Assembly: GCA_015179125.1 (NCBI GenBank)
Contig: WHVA01000082.1
Coordinates: 1 to 64,000 of the forward strand
DNA: 64,000 nucleotides
Direction: 5' to 3'
DNA from: Gautieria morchelliformis
Lineage: Eukaryota; Basidiomycota; Agaricomycetes; Gomphales; Gomphaceae
Numbering within the stretch: position 1 is the first letter of the stretch; each line of letters opens with the position of its first letter. A program made the translations under genes and the position numbers. The notes beneath the pieces were generated by a model. The model was not told the origin of the DNA. It saw only the letters and a list, made by a program, of their open reading frames with translations, and did no database searches. Below are positions 33,914-45,486 of this stretch, in pieces.

Positions 33914-35208
33914 ATGACCATGCAGTTCCGACTTCCGACACTCAGTTTCACTCGCATTCCAACCCTCTGAACATTCCTTCCCCTTGTTATATCCTTTGTT
34001 CTTTCAACTCTATTACTTGGACCCACCGGACTCAACTCGTAGCATAGCAAGACCATATGTCCACCCCCCTTTGGAGGTGTTGAAAGTAAAAAGAAAATAT
34101 ATAACATTAACACACAAATTACAACACACCCACAACCCATCAACACACCAACAATCCCCCCTTCCCATCCACACACATCACGACACTCACACCCGAGATC
34201 GCCGGATCATCACATGCTCATTCGCCCTCACTCGACTCCTACCCCCGGTTATCCTGGCATCACAAGGACACGTACCAAGGGACTTGACGATCCAAAAACA
34301 CCCAAAAACCCCTTCCAAGACCACCGAGCCCGTCCCAGTCGATTACTTTCCATCAGTCACGTGACCCCATCATGGGGCGCGACGCGTCGAGCCGACCCTG
34401 CTCATACCCAGACTATGCCCCCTATCCCTCACTGAAACCCGTCTCCACTTCCTATTTTACACTCCATCTCCAAGGCTAACCCGTACAGCGTGTTCCAACA
34501 CTCCTATCGATAGTTATGCACTGCTCACCCCATTCCATCAGTTCCGTAGTATAGCACCATTAATTCCTGACCGCCAAGTGCAGTTGACATACAATAAATA
34601 TCTAATCTCATGTACAATAAAGCAGTAGTGGAATAACACCTCGTTTCACCTCTCACTCTGTAGTAGAATTTCTAGTCGATACTAATCATAAGACATGCAT
34701 ACTTACTGTGCGTGCAGATATTCTTGTCTACTCTAAATCTCACTCGATTTGTCTCACAACCAAGAGATTAAATCAATTATTCTCAGTATCATTTCTAGCA
34801 CTGAATAACAGGAGTCACGTTGTTCCATTATGTCAAACATACTTTCTGACCCCTTGTTCTTTTGCCATTGTTCTTTACTCTACCCTACACCCCCTTGTAG
34901 TCCTTTGTTCCCAATTAGTTACTTACCCTGTATGTCTATATGACTTCCACTTCCTCTGGAATTTGCTTAGTACTACCCCATTACCTGTTGCCTCAGCTCT
35001 TCACATAAAAAGCCCTCATGTATGCTTGCTATCCTGCAATCAGATAATCACCTTCGATATGTGATTTCCTCTGGTATATCTCCTGTTCTTAGCACAGTGA
35101 GTTTTGCAAGACCTCCATCTCTCTGCCTTCTGCCTTCCAACCCAACTTCCCACCCTTGTCTAGTTTGATACTTTCTAGTTCCGACTTGTGGAAATCTCAA
35201 TACGTAAT
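33914..35208 (+). mobile_element. LTR-B copy (TGTTATGACC type) split by a solo LTR
   Basis: 33914-34076 matches the LTR-B 5' part and 34811-35208 its 3' part, including cacataaaaagccc (a TATA-like box) and gttcttagcacagtgag. Relatives are at 46113-46690 (inverted) and 54165-54705. The two halves are separated by the 733-bp insertion described next. The 3' end reads caatacgtaa. Confidence 0.7.
34078..34810 (+). mobile_element. Solo LTR inserted into LTR-B (733 bp)
   Basis: The insert begins TGTTGAAAGT and ends CTGAATAACA, so it has TGTT/AACA ends. Left flank ggagg (34073-34077) and right flank ggagt (34811-34815) share GGAG. The uninterrupted LTR-B at 54270 reads tttggagtcatg, so removing the insert restores the host LTR. 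The block is C/A-rich on the plus strand and has no real ORF. Confidence 0.7.
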
Positions 35209-35825
35209 AGACTTGAAGTCAATCAGTATGTCAAAATGTTCATTCTCATTATTTTGCTCTTACATGGTTAGCTATTTATGTCAACTCAGAGAATGGTATT
35301 GATACAAGGCAGTGAACAACAGGATTGGTAGGGATATGTATATGGTAGGTGCATGCTTACTGCCTGCACTGTATACTTTTACTTTGACTTGCCTGCTCGG
35401 TTTGGCCTAGACAAAAGGCAGAATGGTTCATACTCATTTCATGGCTCAAAGGATAACGTGGAGAGGTAGGTGTAATCAAATAGGAGTTATAGATATGACT
35501 CGGGCGTGTTGGAGGCAAGGTGTCGTGAGATAGGGTCGGCAAGATGGGATCCATGAGATGGGATTGGTCCAGTTGTATGGCTACTCATGTACACATATAT
35601 TGCATACCTCGACTTGACTCATTGTATATGCACTATCTCAGCTCAGCTTTATAGCTCGGTGTGTGATCCAGCATGTGCACTGGATAGCCTCAACGTATAA
35701 CTCGTGTGTACGCACATATGTGCACCTCAGTGAACTCAGATGCTCATGAGTGGTCATATTCAGGTCATACAACAATATTGTCCATAGATGATATTGCGAC
35801 AAGAATCAATGACTGAGCATTCTGC
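35209..35825 (+). repeat. Repeat family E, copy 1
   Basis: About 610 bp, found inverted at 45487-46112 with some substitutions. It contains gctcagctttatagctcgg and other short symmetric motifs (catgagtggtcat). No ORF is shared intact between the two copies. It lies between LTR-B and LTR-A in both places, so it is part of one inverted duplication. Confidence 0.7.
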
Positions 35826-35919
35826 ACCTTGTTATCAGACCTGATGTAAGTTTGGTCCAGTCCAGCAAAAATGATTGCTGCAAGGTGAGGAAGGTGGCAG
35901 CCATGATGGTGTAGGGCGG

Positions 35920-36873
35920 TATCATGACTTGTTTACTTGTTGTATCCAGTATCTCCATTTTCCCTTTCATCACTCCACTTCTATGTTCGCTCCGTTTGCT
36001 CTTTGCCGAATTTGCCGAACAGTTATTCACTATTTGCATCATTCGCCAGTAGGCACGCCATCAAACACGATCGACATCCTTTACCCGGCTTGGTGGTTCA
36101 TCACTGGTCCCATCATCTTCTTGACTCAACCATCTTTGGGTGTTACTATGGCCAGAATGCATTCGTGGGATGTCCTACCTGTAGATCGTGTGGGATCAAC
36201 CCAGCAGACCAAGAGTGTGTGCAGGGCAACGTGTATCAGGCCTTAAGGCGTACTTTCTTGCATGGGTACCTTTATCCTCTTCCCCTCCGTTGTTTCATGT
36301 TCACACTCCTCCCTTCCTCTATTGCATATACATTTCATCTATTTGTATCCTGACTGGGCACCCCTGTCCAACCCTGACTCATGATGGCCTCTTTCCTATT
36401 TGCTGATATCATATGAGCATTTGGTATAAGTACTCTACACTCACATGTATATTCCCCAGTTCAGTTATCATAGGTCTATCTTGTGCAAAACTTGACCTCA
36501 CTGTGACTATCACCTTGAGCCCTCTCCTATAGATTCCTATCTTCGACAAGAGGAGACTTAAGCACGACTGGTGAGTTTTTGTACTTCACCTTCATCACCT
36601 TAGCCTTTGTACCATTATCGGTGCTGTCGGTGAAAGGATTGTTGCTTCTTAAACAACCTTTCCGTGAAACCTTGCACATTACATTGTCAAGTGTTACGGG
36701 CTACTTCACTACGACTGTAGATAGGGCTAGCTCCGTTCGGGTAGCCCTCTTACCTTCTGAACATTTATTGGTTCACCTTATTTGCCAAACGGCACACTTC
36801 TTTGCACAAGCTATTTGGGCATTCGCTGTGTTCACTAATACATTATATTAATGCCTAAAAACCAATCTTGACA
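35920..36873 (+). mobile_element. LTR-A copy 2 (solo LTR)
   Basis: Begins TATCATGACTTG (ancestral TGTCATGAC) and ends AATCTTGACA; it aligns with 7472-8498 over 954 bp. The flanks do not form a clear target duplication. The small ORFs are not conserved between copies. Confidence 0.7.
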
Positions 36874-37829
36874 GGTGCGTCGGGTGCTGTGGTGGATACG
36901 TGTCTTGCGTGTGGATTGGGAAGGGGTGTGTATGATTATGAGCATCATAAGTGAGAGATGTGTGTCTGAAAGAAAGGGAGAAAGAAAGAAAGAGAGAAAG
37001 AAGGAATGTGTATGATGGGCTAGCCATCAAATTGCTCCATGGATCAACGCATCTCGGGGTCTGGCTTTGTCTCAATTCAGGGGTGGATTTGCGGGTTGTT
37101 GGATCAGCCATGTGTCTGCGGGTTGATGGGATGTTGTGGTGGATCATGTGGATGTGTGCGGGATAGAGGGGGAATCAGAGGGATAGTGGGAGTGGATGTA
37201 TTGCAGGTGGAAGGGGTCGTATGAGATGAAATAAATAATGTTTTTGTGTTGGAATTGTGACAAAAACAGATAACTAAGGTACTGATGGAGAATTTCCAGA
37301 GGCACTGTACAAGCTGAAACATCAGACTTAATAATACAGTTCAAAGGCCTGTATTGCATCATAGACATATACAGCGGCACAATGCTAATATGAATTCCTG
37401 AGCTCAATGCTTCCCACATCCTGGTTTCAAATCTACTTCCACACTACTTACATTGAAGTTCAGGGGGAAAGGCTTACTGCATTCAGTGCAGCCGAAATTG
37501 TTCTGAGTAAAAGATAAATCAATATACTATGGAATGAGAATTTATTTACCATCATGGGCCTTCCCTGGGAAACTGCCTAATCCTCAAGCTCAGTGGTGAG
37601 AAGCATGCCTGCATAGGTAACTGGTCATGACTGCTTGAGGGGGGTGAGTAGGCCCAGTTTGATGACACTGCACAAGAATCTTCCATGTGCCTGCGCAAGA
37701 CACTGTAGTAACTTAGCTTGGGCAAGTAGGAAGTTACAGACCAGTTGTATGAACAATGGGACTTGCAGGAGCTTCATAAACTATTTAATGTTCTCCTCAG
37801 TGATAGTCGACACTGAGTAATATAATTGA
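36874..37829. other. Gene-free spacer with GA-rich microsatellite
   Basis: A GA-rich tract, gaaagaaagggagaaagaaa, lies at about 36970-37005. The minus strand shows a Thr/Pro/His-rich open frame that reflects cac/acc repeats rather than a gene. From 37440 on there is nothing I can name. Confidence 0.5.
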
Positions 37830-38512
37830 AGGATGGGTCTGATAGAAGAACATCAAATGTAAAAGGATTAATACAACGTAGAAGTATCGGATAGCTATAG
37901 TTAGCTGCTCGGGCTGGTAATCGAGGCCTGCCAGCAATTGGTTATTACATCCGATTTTCCTGGCCGAATGGTCTCCAAAATCCATTGAAACCTTGTCATC
38001 ATGCACTTAACACTCATTGAGGACTCATAGTGCGATGTCAGCATAACGAACGACACATAAAAACACTGCCATAAAGCTCACTGATGTGTATTAATATGAC
38101 CGATCTCCAGTGTGTTACTTATGAAGATGAGAATGCGAGAAGCGAGATGATATAAGAGATTTAGGCTGTCCAGCTCAATGCACAGAGCTTGCACGTGGCT
38201 GTAATTCTATAGTGATGCTGGATGATCTCAGAAGAGGCATCAGTTCGTGTCAACATTGCTCGATGTGGCGACACGAGACAACTCTCATTCGGGAGGCATG
38301 TCCTGAACGGCGTGGAAAGAAGTGGTATGAAGGGACTATCGAATTTAAACTTGGAGCACAACAAGGTGGTATCTGCGAGGCTGGAATCCCTTGGTAACTG
38401 GTTGGCTCCAGAGCTAAATATAAGCAACATTTTCGTAAACACTGGACCCACCAAATAAAGACAAACATGCACGCCAACTTGGCAGTTCCAACGAGCAGCA
38501 TGACACAGACAC
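37830..38512 (+). repeat. DU fragment (copy 5) with internal deletions
   Basis: Matches the 5' flank of DU copy 1 (14800-15540) and, inverted, 43800-44480. Compared with copy 1 it lacks part of the 77-bp inverted-repeat arm and adjacent sequence (15396-15470). It continues to cgagcagcatgacacagacac, where the Copia element is inserted. Confidence 0.7.
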
Positions 38513-38736
38513 TGTGGAACGAAGGAGTAATAATAAACTTGTTATACTGTGATCTCAAGTAGATTGTTCTGCCTTTATATACAAAATATGATGTCCATTG
38601 TATTACCAATCTCTTCGAGCTGCTGTGCCGATGCGATGCCGGTGCACCAGCAACCTGGAGTCAAGAGCGTTCTCGAACTTCCAGCTAAGTGCGTGCCGGC
38701 TCTGCCTCGGCCGCATCATCATTCTGATTACTAACA
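38513..38736 (-). repeat. Copia 3' LTR
   Basis: 224 bp, TGTGGAACGAAGG to GATTACTAACA on the plus strand. It differs from the right LTR at 8 positions, all transitions (about 96.4% identity). Confidence 0.93.
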
Positions 38737-40385
38737 CTCCCCCTCAGCGAGAAGTCCCTTCTACAAAATCCTAATTTCCCTAATAGATACCTATGTTGGT
38801 GCAAATCCAGCCCCTTCATAAATCCGTCCGCTACGTTCTCCTTCATCGGTACATATGTAAGCGATGCCTCGTGAGAGGCCACTTTCTCTCGGATGAAATG
38901 GTATGTGACGTTGATATGTTTAGTAGGCGCATGGTATGTTGCATCATGTGATAGTGTGATGGCGCCTAAATTGTCTGATCGAAGTTACGTGGGCTGGGTT
39001 TGATCGATTGCTAGCTCCTCGATGAAGCGCCTTAGCCAGATCAATTGCTTGGCACCCTCGGTGAGTGCCATGTATTCGGCCTCCGTAGTGGATAACGCGA
39101 TCGTTCGCTGTTTCTTTGAGCTCCATGCGATGGCTCCCCCTCCTAGTATAGCTACATACCCACTAATAGATAATGCATGGGTTCTATTAGCATAATCCGA
39201 GTCAACGAATATTTTGAGGTCAAGACTAGCGTCTCGTCGGAAGGTTATGCCGTCGTCACGTGACCCCTTGAGGTACCTGAGCACGTGCTTGATCGCCGTC
39301 CAGTGCTCGGCTCCGTAAGTAGTAGTGAATTGGCTCAGATGTTGTACGGTGAAAGCCAAATCAGGTCGTGTGCTGAGTGCTGCATACATTAGCGATCCGA
39401 TTGCTTTAGCATAGGGTACTTCGGTAGTTGGACCCGTTGAGTCCATAGGCGTCGTGAGCTTGATCATTTTGTGTAGAGGTGTAGATACGGAATGGGCCGT
39501 CGCCATGCTGAATCGATCGAGTATAATGTCGATGTAATGTCCTTGAGACATGGTTAATGTTCCCTCATCCCTATTCCTCTCAACTCTAATTCCCAATATT
39601 TTCTTCATTTCTCCTAAATCTGTTGAAGGGAATTTTCCATGAAGCTCCCCCTTGAGCTTAACCATCCTTCCTTTGGAGTCGGAAAATAGTCCAAAGTCGT
39701 CTACATATACTGATATGACTTCGATTGCGCCCTTGTCTTGTCTGATGTAGACGCATTCATCGGCTGTACTTTGATGAAAGCCGAGATCGAGTAGTGATTT
39801 GCGTAAGCGCTGATGCCAAGCTCTGCCCGATTGCTTGAGCCCGTAGAGCACTCTGTGTATTCTTAGAACGCGTCCAGACCCGTCATCAAAACCGTCGGGC
39901 TGACACATGTAGATCTCCTCATCTATAGTTGAATTGAGATAGGCGCCTTTGACATCCATCATTTCGATTTCCCAATCGAGTGTGTTTGCGATGGCTAATA
40001 GAACACGTAGTGAATCGAACTTGACCACAGGTGAAGTTATCTCGTAGTAATCCATCCCTGGCCTCTGTGTGAATCCTTGAGCCACAACCCTTGCTTTCGC
40101 TTTGTCAAATTGTCCATCCAGTTGCGTTTTGACAGCGTATACCCATCGGCAACCGATAGCTACTCGTCCAGGTGGTAGTTCTGTTAATTCCCATGTTCCT
40201 AGTGTCTTATGTTGATCCATTTCAATTTCCATCGCTTTCTCCCAGATCAGCGCATCATCACGTGATACCACCGCTCTGTAATTCTCGGGTTCTGTAACGA
40301 TTTCTCTTGTCATGTAAGCCTGCTCGGTGTGTCCTGAATTATTTAACTTCCGGTAATCTGGCCTTTGAGTAATATGTGCGCTCCG
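38680..40385 (-). pseudogene. Copia RT and RNase H
   Basis: From 40313 the frame encodes the Copia RT: WELTELPPGRVAIGCRWVYA, ARVVAQGFTQRPGMDYYEI and MMDVKGAYLNSTIDEEIYM. The catalytic VYVDDFGLF follows. RNase H follows with IFVDSDYAN (first Asp), STTEAEYMALTEGAKQLIWL (Glu) and, after an in-frame TAA at 38985-38987, SDNLGAITLSHD and HINVTYHFIREKV. The frame upstream joins the integrase ORF without shift, separated only by a TGA at 40386-40388. The catalytic residues I can see are kept, so loss of function comes from the stops. Confidence 0.9.
38737..38747 (-). other. Copia polypurine tract
   Basis: Read on the minus strand, ctgagggggag ends directly at the first base of the 3' LTR. Such a tract primes plus-strand DNA synthesis in LTR elements. 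Confidence 0.75.
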
Positions 40386-42250
40386 TCAAATCTGTGGTGC
40401 TGGCGCTTGTTCAGGTGGATCAGGAATGGGCGCCGTCTGGGGTGGTGACGTCTGCGGGGTAGATGGGATCGGGTCCGGCACATGCTCGCGCGGTGAGTGC
40501 TCCCCCTTGAGCGGTGCCGTGTCGTCATTGTCGTTATCTGGGATAGGATAGAGTTTATTGTCATTTTCATCGAATGTGATATTTCTTGAGATTTGAACAT
40601 GCTTTGAGGCTTTATTGTAGTACCTCCAGGCTTTTGCATGTTCAGCTACTCCAACGAAAATGTGTTCTTCTGGTTTTGGGTCAAGTTTGGCTCGGTGTTG
40701 ATCCGCCACCATAACCCAGCAGTTTGTCCCAAATTCCTCTAGACGTGCTATGTTTGGCTTCTTGCCGAATAGTGCCTGGAACGGTGTTGCGTCATCTCCA
40801 GGCACTCGCGTGGGCGATCGATTTTTGATATAGCATGCATAAGCCACGGCCTCGGGCCAGAGTATTGTTGGCAAGTTCTTGGCAAATATCATTGCCCGTG
40901 CATGTTCAAGTAATGTCCAGTTGAGTCGTTCAGCAATTCCATTCTGGGCTGGGGAGTATGGAGCTGTAGTCTCCATGGAAATTCCATATTTTGCACAAAA
41001 TTCCTTGAAGTTTTTATTGACATATTCCCCTCCATTATCTGAGCGAAACCTCTTCAGTTTCTGACCTGTTTGGGTCTCGAGGAATGCTTTGTACGTCTCG
41101 AAATGTTTGAGCGCTTCATCTTTGGTGCTTCCGAAGTAAATGACCGTGTATCTGGACTTGATATCCGTGAAAGAATAAAAGTATTTTTCACGTGACGGCC
41201 CCTCGGTCTGGGCAGGCCCCCATACATCGGATACTGTTAGGCCACCGACCTGATCGACAGTGTCCTCGGCTCGTTTGGGGAACGGCTCCACATGCCGTTT
41301 GCCTTGTATGCAAGCTTTACACTGGCTTGGCTCTTTCGATTCGTCGATCTCGAGTCCGGCAACTAAGCCGTTAGATTTCAACATTTTTATAGAACTTATG
41401 TTGACGTGCCCGAGTATCCTGTGCCATTTGTCCCATGACCGTCCCTTTGCCGCTGCGGCAAAGTCCCGTGCCTCGACTGATCGAGTGACCCATGCCTTCA
41501 TCCAGAATAGCCTCCCACGTTTCTGTCCCTGTGCAAAAATAACGCCGGCGCGTGATTTGAATTCGACGCCGGTGCCTGTAAACGTTGCCATGTTGCCTTT
41601 ATCAGTTAGACACCCTATGCTGATAAGGTTGTTCGGCGCATCTGGTGCATGCTTGACGTCACGTAGCTCGATTGTGTTTGTCTTGGCGCCGACCTTGAAT
41701 TCCATGTATATAGTACCTCGGCCTTGTGTATGTAGTACTGCACCAGGGGAAATTCCTTCAATTTCCGACGGATCCTCAGCATAGCTGGCAAAATCGTGTC
41801 GGCTTCGAGCTATGTGTGTTGTTGCCGCTGAATCGGCTAGCCAGTCGGATGCAGATATAGCACTGTATGCTATCTCCTTAGATACAAACGCGAAGTCCTC
41901 TTCTTCCGCGTGTTTAACCGTTTCTTTGTTCCCTGACTTGAACCACTTCAGTGCTTGGCCTTCCTTGCCACCACCTTTCGCCCAACAGTCCTTCACATAG
42001 TAACCCTTCTTGCCGCAATTTTGGCACTTTCCCTTTGTTGCTCCTGAGTCATCTTTCCTGGGCCTGTGACATTGTTGCGCCTTAAGCGCCGTCTGACGTG
42101 CCGATCCAGCTTTCTGTGCTCAATCCTTATCGAGGACTCGAGCTATTAATATATCAGCCGTCGTTCCGGCTCCACTGGCGTTTACTGCCGTAATAAACGC
42201 CGACCAAGAATCTGGTAGTGACGTCAGCAACGTGTTCGAGAACTCGGTGT
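40386..42250 (-). pseudogene. Copia gag C-terminus, protease and integrase
   Basis: After a TGA at 42120 the frame gives a CCHC-like knuckle CQNCGKKGYYVKDC, in which the expected His is Tyr. The protease motif WLADSAATTHIARSR follows (DSA in place of the usual DSG or DTG). Integrase has the zinc region HRILGHVNISSIKMLKS with CKACIQGK. Its core holds LTVSDVWGP (Asp), RSDNGGEYVNKNF (Asp) and PYSPAQNGIAERLN (Glu), and then the GKKPNIARLEEFG block. A Pro-rich linker ends at TGA 40386. The frame is otherwise open for more than 500 codons. Confidence 0.9.
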
Positions 42251-42708
42251 CACTGATGTAATGTCCCCGTGCATTCAGTTCCTGTTGAATGCTGCGGAGC
42301 TTGCGTACGTGCTCCTCCATGTTTGCGCCGTCCTCGGCAAGCGTCCGGAAGAAAATCTGTTCGGAGATTTACAATCCCCACTGCTCCTTTAGATTCGAAT
42401 ATCGCTTGTAAACTAGTCCATACAGCAAATGCAGACATCGTCTGATTGATGTAAACTAGTTGTTCGTCGGCGACTCTAAGGCAAATTTCTTTCCTAGCCT
42501 TTTTGTCCTTCCTTCTCCAATCATCAATTTCTTGCTGCTCGGTCGCAGTGACGTTGCCAAGATCTGCCGGTCTCGGTTCCATATCCCTGCCGATAGCCAC
42601 GTCCCATAGATCTAAATCGTCGAGTATCCACTCGAGCCGCCGGTGCCACGCCGCGTAATTATCCCCATTCAAGGGGTCGATCTTGTACGTGTTGTTGCTA
42701 CTCGTCAT
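42250..42708 (-). pseudogene. Copia gag, frameshifted
   Basis: The start MTSSNNTYKIDPLNGDNYAA (42708) is followed by WHRRLEWILDDLDLWDVAI, typical of Copia gag (UBN2-like). A frameshift near 42350 moves the reading to a frame with LRSIQQELNARGHYISDTEF and LLTSLPDSWSAFITAV. This frame then stays in register with protease and integrase. Gag forms the cytoplasmic particle. Confidence 0.85.
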
Positions 42709-42785
42709 TGTTGGTCGGTATTGAGTTGGTGGAGTATAGAGCGTAGTTGGAGTAAGTTAGATGTGTAGTAGTTTAGTTATGGCCG

Positions 42786-42797
42786 GGGCCCATAACC
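42786..42797 (-). other. Copia primer-binding site, half-tRNA(iMet) type
   Basis: The 12 bases GGTTATGGGCCC (minus strand) follow the 5' LTR directly. Their complement GGGCCCATAACC fits the anticodon stem-loop of initiator tRNA-Met rather than a tRNA 3' end. This suggests priming by a 5' half of tRNA(iMet), as known for Drosophila copia. Confidence 0.7.
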
Positions 42798-43021
42798 TGT
42801 GGAACGAAGGAGTAATAATAAACTTGTTATACTGCGATCTCAGGTAGATTGTTCTGCCTTTATATACAAAATATGATGTCCATTGTATTACCAATCTCTT
42901 CGAGCTGCTGTGCCGATGCGATGCCGGTGCACCAGCAACCCGGAGTCGAGAGCGTTCTCGAACTTCCGGCTAAGTGTGTGCCGGCTCTGCCTCGGCCGCA
43001 TCATCGTTCCGATTACTAACA
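42798..43021 (-). repeat. Copia 5' LTR
   Basis: 224 bp, same ends as the left LTR. It keeps six CpG dinucleotides that are TpG or CpA in the left LTR. Confidence 0.93.
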
Positions 43022-44629
43022 GACACGGACCCGAACAAACCCTGCCGTTGCCGTTGCCGTTGCATGGTATGCCCATGGCCCACTGCGGGTGGGAGGGCGG
43101 TGCAGGGAGAGCGGTGCAGGACGTGAGGGGCGGGAGGGTGGAGTCTAGGGAGCAGCGAGTGGCGCTCGGTAAGCGACATTAGGGACTGGGCAACGGGACA
43201 TACCATCGGCGTCTCCAGGGTCCGTGTTTGTGTCCGGGTCTTATGGATGGCGAGACGTGGGGCAGAAGGCACTAAACGCGTCATGCAGGATGGACGGCCT
43301 GTTTATATGCAAAGGGAAATACCATACACTCTGCTCGTTCCTCTTGCTGGCCTTTTCTATACCCGGCACATACACACACGCCCCGCCAGTGGCGGACACG
43401 CCGGAAACATCATGAGCAGTTCATGTCCGTGTGCTGGAGAGGACGGTGGGTGATAAGAAGCCTGGGAGAGGAGGCTGTTAGTGTCCTGTGAGGGGAGGTG
43501 AACCGATCGCAGTGGACGGGTAAAATGCGTCGTAGCTGTGAAAGACGAGGGGGTAGAGGGACGACATGTGCGTACCATGCAATGACGGCGTCAGGGTTTG
43601 TCCGTGTCTGTGTCCGTGTCATGCTGCTCGTTGTAACTACGGAGTCGGCGTGCATGTTTGTCTTTGTTTGGTGGGTTCCTGATGTCGCCGCGCACGACGA
43701 AGCCTCACTTCGCTCGGGATTATCAGTATCCGGTGGTTAAGAAATGCGATGGGGATGTGCTGTGTATGTCGATAATGTTGCTTATATTTGGCTCTGGAGC
43801 CAACCAGTTACCGAGGGACACCAGTACCGTTTATTCTCGCTAGGTGGCACTGTCGTCATTCTAAACAGCTCTGCACCACCGTCACATCCGATACACCGAA
43901 TTCTCAGCCTCGCGGATACCATGTTGTTGTGCTCCAAGTTTAAACTCGATAGTCCCTTCATACCACTTCTTTCCACGCCGTTCAGGACATGCCTCCTGAA
44001 TGAGAGTTGTCTCGTGTTGCCACATCGAGCAATGTTGACACGAAGTGATACCTCTTCCGAGATCATCCAGCATCGCTATAGAATTACAGCCACGTGCAAG
44101 CTCTGTGCATTGAGCTGGATAGCCTAAATCTCTTATATCATCTCGCTTCTCGCGTTCTCATCTTCATAAGTAACACACTGGAGATGCGTCATATTAATAC
44201 ACATCAGTGAGCTTTATGGCAGTGTTTTTATGTGTCGTTCGTTATGCTGACATCGCACTATGAGTCCTCAATGAGTGTTAAGTGCATTATGACAAGGTGT
44301 CAGTGGATTTTGGAGACCATTCCGCCCAGGAAAATCGGATGTAATAACCAATTGCTGGCATGCCTCAATTACTAGCCCGAGCAGCTAACTATACTTATCC
44401 GATGTTTCTACTATTAATCCTTTTACATGTGATTATTTTCTATCAGACCCATCCGCATCGCAGATTGTGCCATGCTTCGGTACTGATATAGGCTGCTGTG
44501 AATATCTGTTGACCTGGCAGCACCCATGGCCAGAATCTTACATATAGACCTTCCCTGTGCTGCTCCAACCCTACATCGCTACGCAAAACTCAGTCCCTCG
44601 TGTGCATCCCAGATTTTCATTTTTATATC
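43022..44629. repeat. Inverted duplicate of the 14.6-16.1 kb region
   Basis: Reverse-complementary to about 14620-16080, including one 77-bp arm (43704-43780) and the DU 5' flank. Together with 37830-38512 it is the locus that Copia interrupted. No gene is seen in it. The repeated short open frame with SSCQHCSMWRHETTLIREA on the opposite strand occurs in every DU copy, but has frame differences and no conserved start. Confidence 0.75.
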
Positions 44630-45445
44630 ATGTCTCAGGCGGACCCCTCGGCTGAAATCCAGGTGCTATCAGACAAGTACGTACTTACCACATTAAAGTG
44701 GGATGCAGAGGAACTTACCTGAGCTAGCTTTGCGGTCAACTCTACCATTGTCGCAGCGCTTGGTATGCGTACATATCTCCTATCTAAATCCACAATTTCC
44801 ATACCTTGTTATACAGCACTGCTCATCTACGACACTTTTCTCACACTGCCATGTGAGATCAAGCACATTTGGTGCAAGACCGTCAAAATCGGCACCATTC
44901 TCTATTTATTAGCTCGTTACCTCTCCGTGGTTTTGTTTCTTGTTACCATATATCATGATTTATCTACTCTGTCCCTTGAGATACATTACAACAATGCTCT
45001 CATATGTAACACCCTTACTGATTGGAATAAGTATATAGTATGACTTCCATTCTTCATGAAGAAGCAACAGAGACTCATATCTTCAAAGGAAGTGTAATAC
45101 TCTAACTCACCTACTTGAACCTTTTGCAGTTCCTTCCCTGATTGGTTACAGGGTGAGTGATTATACCTATATATTTCTCAGGCACAAGGATCAACACATT
45201 TTATGATCTAGGCCTTCTGCTAGCTCGCACCTATGCGATTTGCCTTCACAATCAAAGAGCTTTGGGTGGTCTTGGGCTGCTTATTCTTGGTGCTATTATC
45301 ATTGATGTGGTATATCCCTGTGCAGACATTGGATGAACAGCATAAATTCATTTCACTGCATATAGTACTTGTCTGTTTTGGAAGACTGCAATCCCACTAG
45401 TTCACAAATTAATACAATAAACTTGTTAGTACTAACTAGGACTTT
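44630..45445 (+). pseudogene. DUF6533 membrane protein, DU copy 3, 3'-truncated
   Basis: The start MSQADPSAEIQVLSD (44630), the small exon FAVNSTIVAALA and the signature exon LLIYDTFLTLPCEIKHIWCK are in frame, with CTTGTTATAC like copy 4. Helices TILYLLARYLSVVLFLV follow, and exon GLLLARTYAICLHNQRALGG is still present. The gene ends abruptly at about 45445, where an inverted LTR-A fragment begins, so the C-terminal half is lost. It differs from the other copies more than they do from each other. Confidence 0.7.
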
Positions 45446-45486
45446 CTGAATAGCTTGTGCGAAGAAGTGTGCCGTTCGGGGTATAA
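45446..45486 (-). mobile_element. LTR-A fragment (inverted)
   Basis: aatagcttgtgcgaagaagt matches 50793-50812 and, inverted, 36790-36830. It marks the break point that truncates DU copy 3. Confidence 0.6.

Larger units (their letters stand above)
30245..33915 (+). repeat. Duplicated unit DU copy 2 (inverted relative to copy 1)
   Basis: Reverse-complementary to 11762-15330 over almost its whole length. It begins at the shared ttgcttatatttagctctgg and continues into an LTR-B whose 5' end (TGTTATGACC, 33914) is intact here. In copies 1 and 4 that end is truncated. Confidence 0.85.
38513..43021 (-). mobile_element. Complete-length Ty1/Copia retrotransposon
   Basis: The element is 4509 bp, on the minus strand. 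It has 224-bp LTRs (38513-38736 and 42798-43021), a GACAC target duplication on both sides (38508-38512 and 43022-43026) and a primer-binding site next to the right LTR. A polypurine tract lies next to the left LTR. Gag, protease, integrase, RT and RNase H follow in Copia order in essentially one frame from 42708. Stops at about 42120, 40386 and 38985 and one frameshift near 42350 make it non-functional, but the structure shows that it moved recently relative to the other elements here. Confidence 0.93.
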
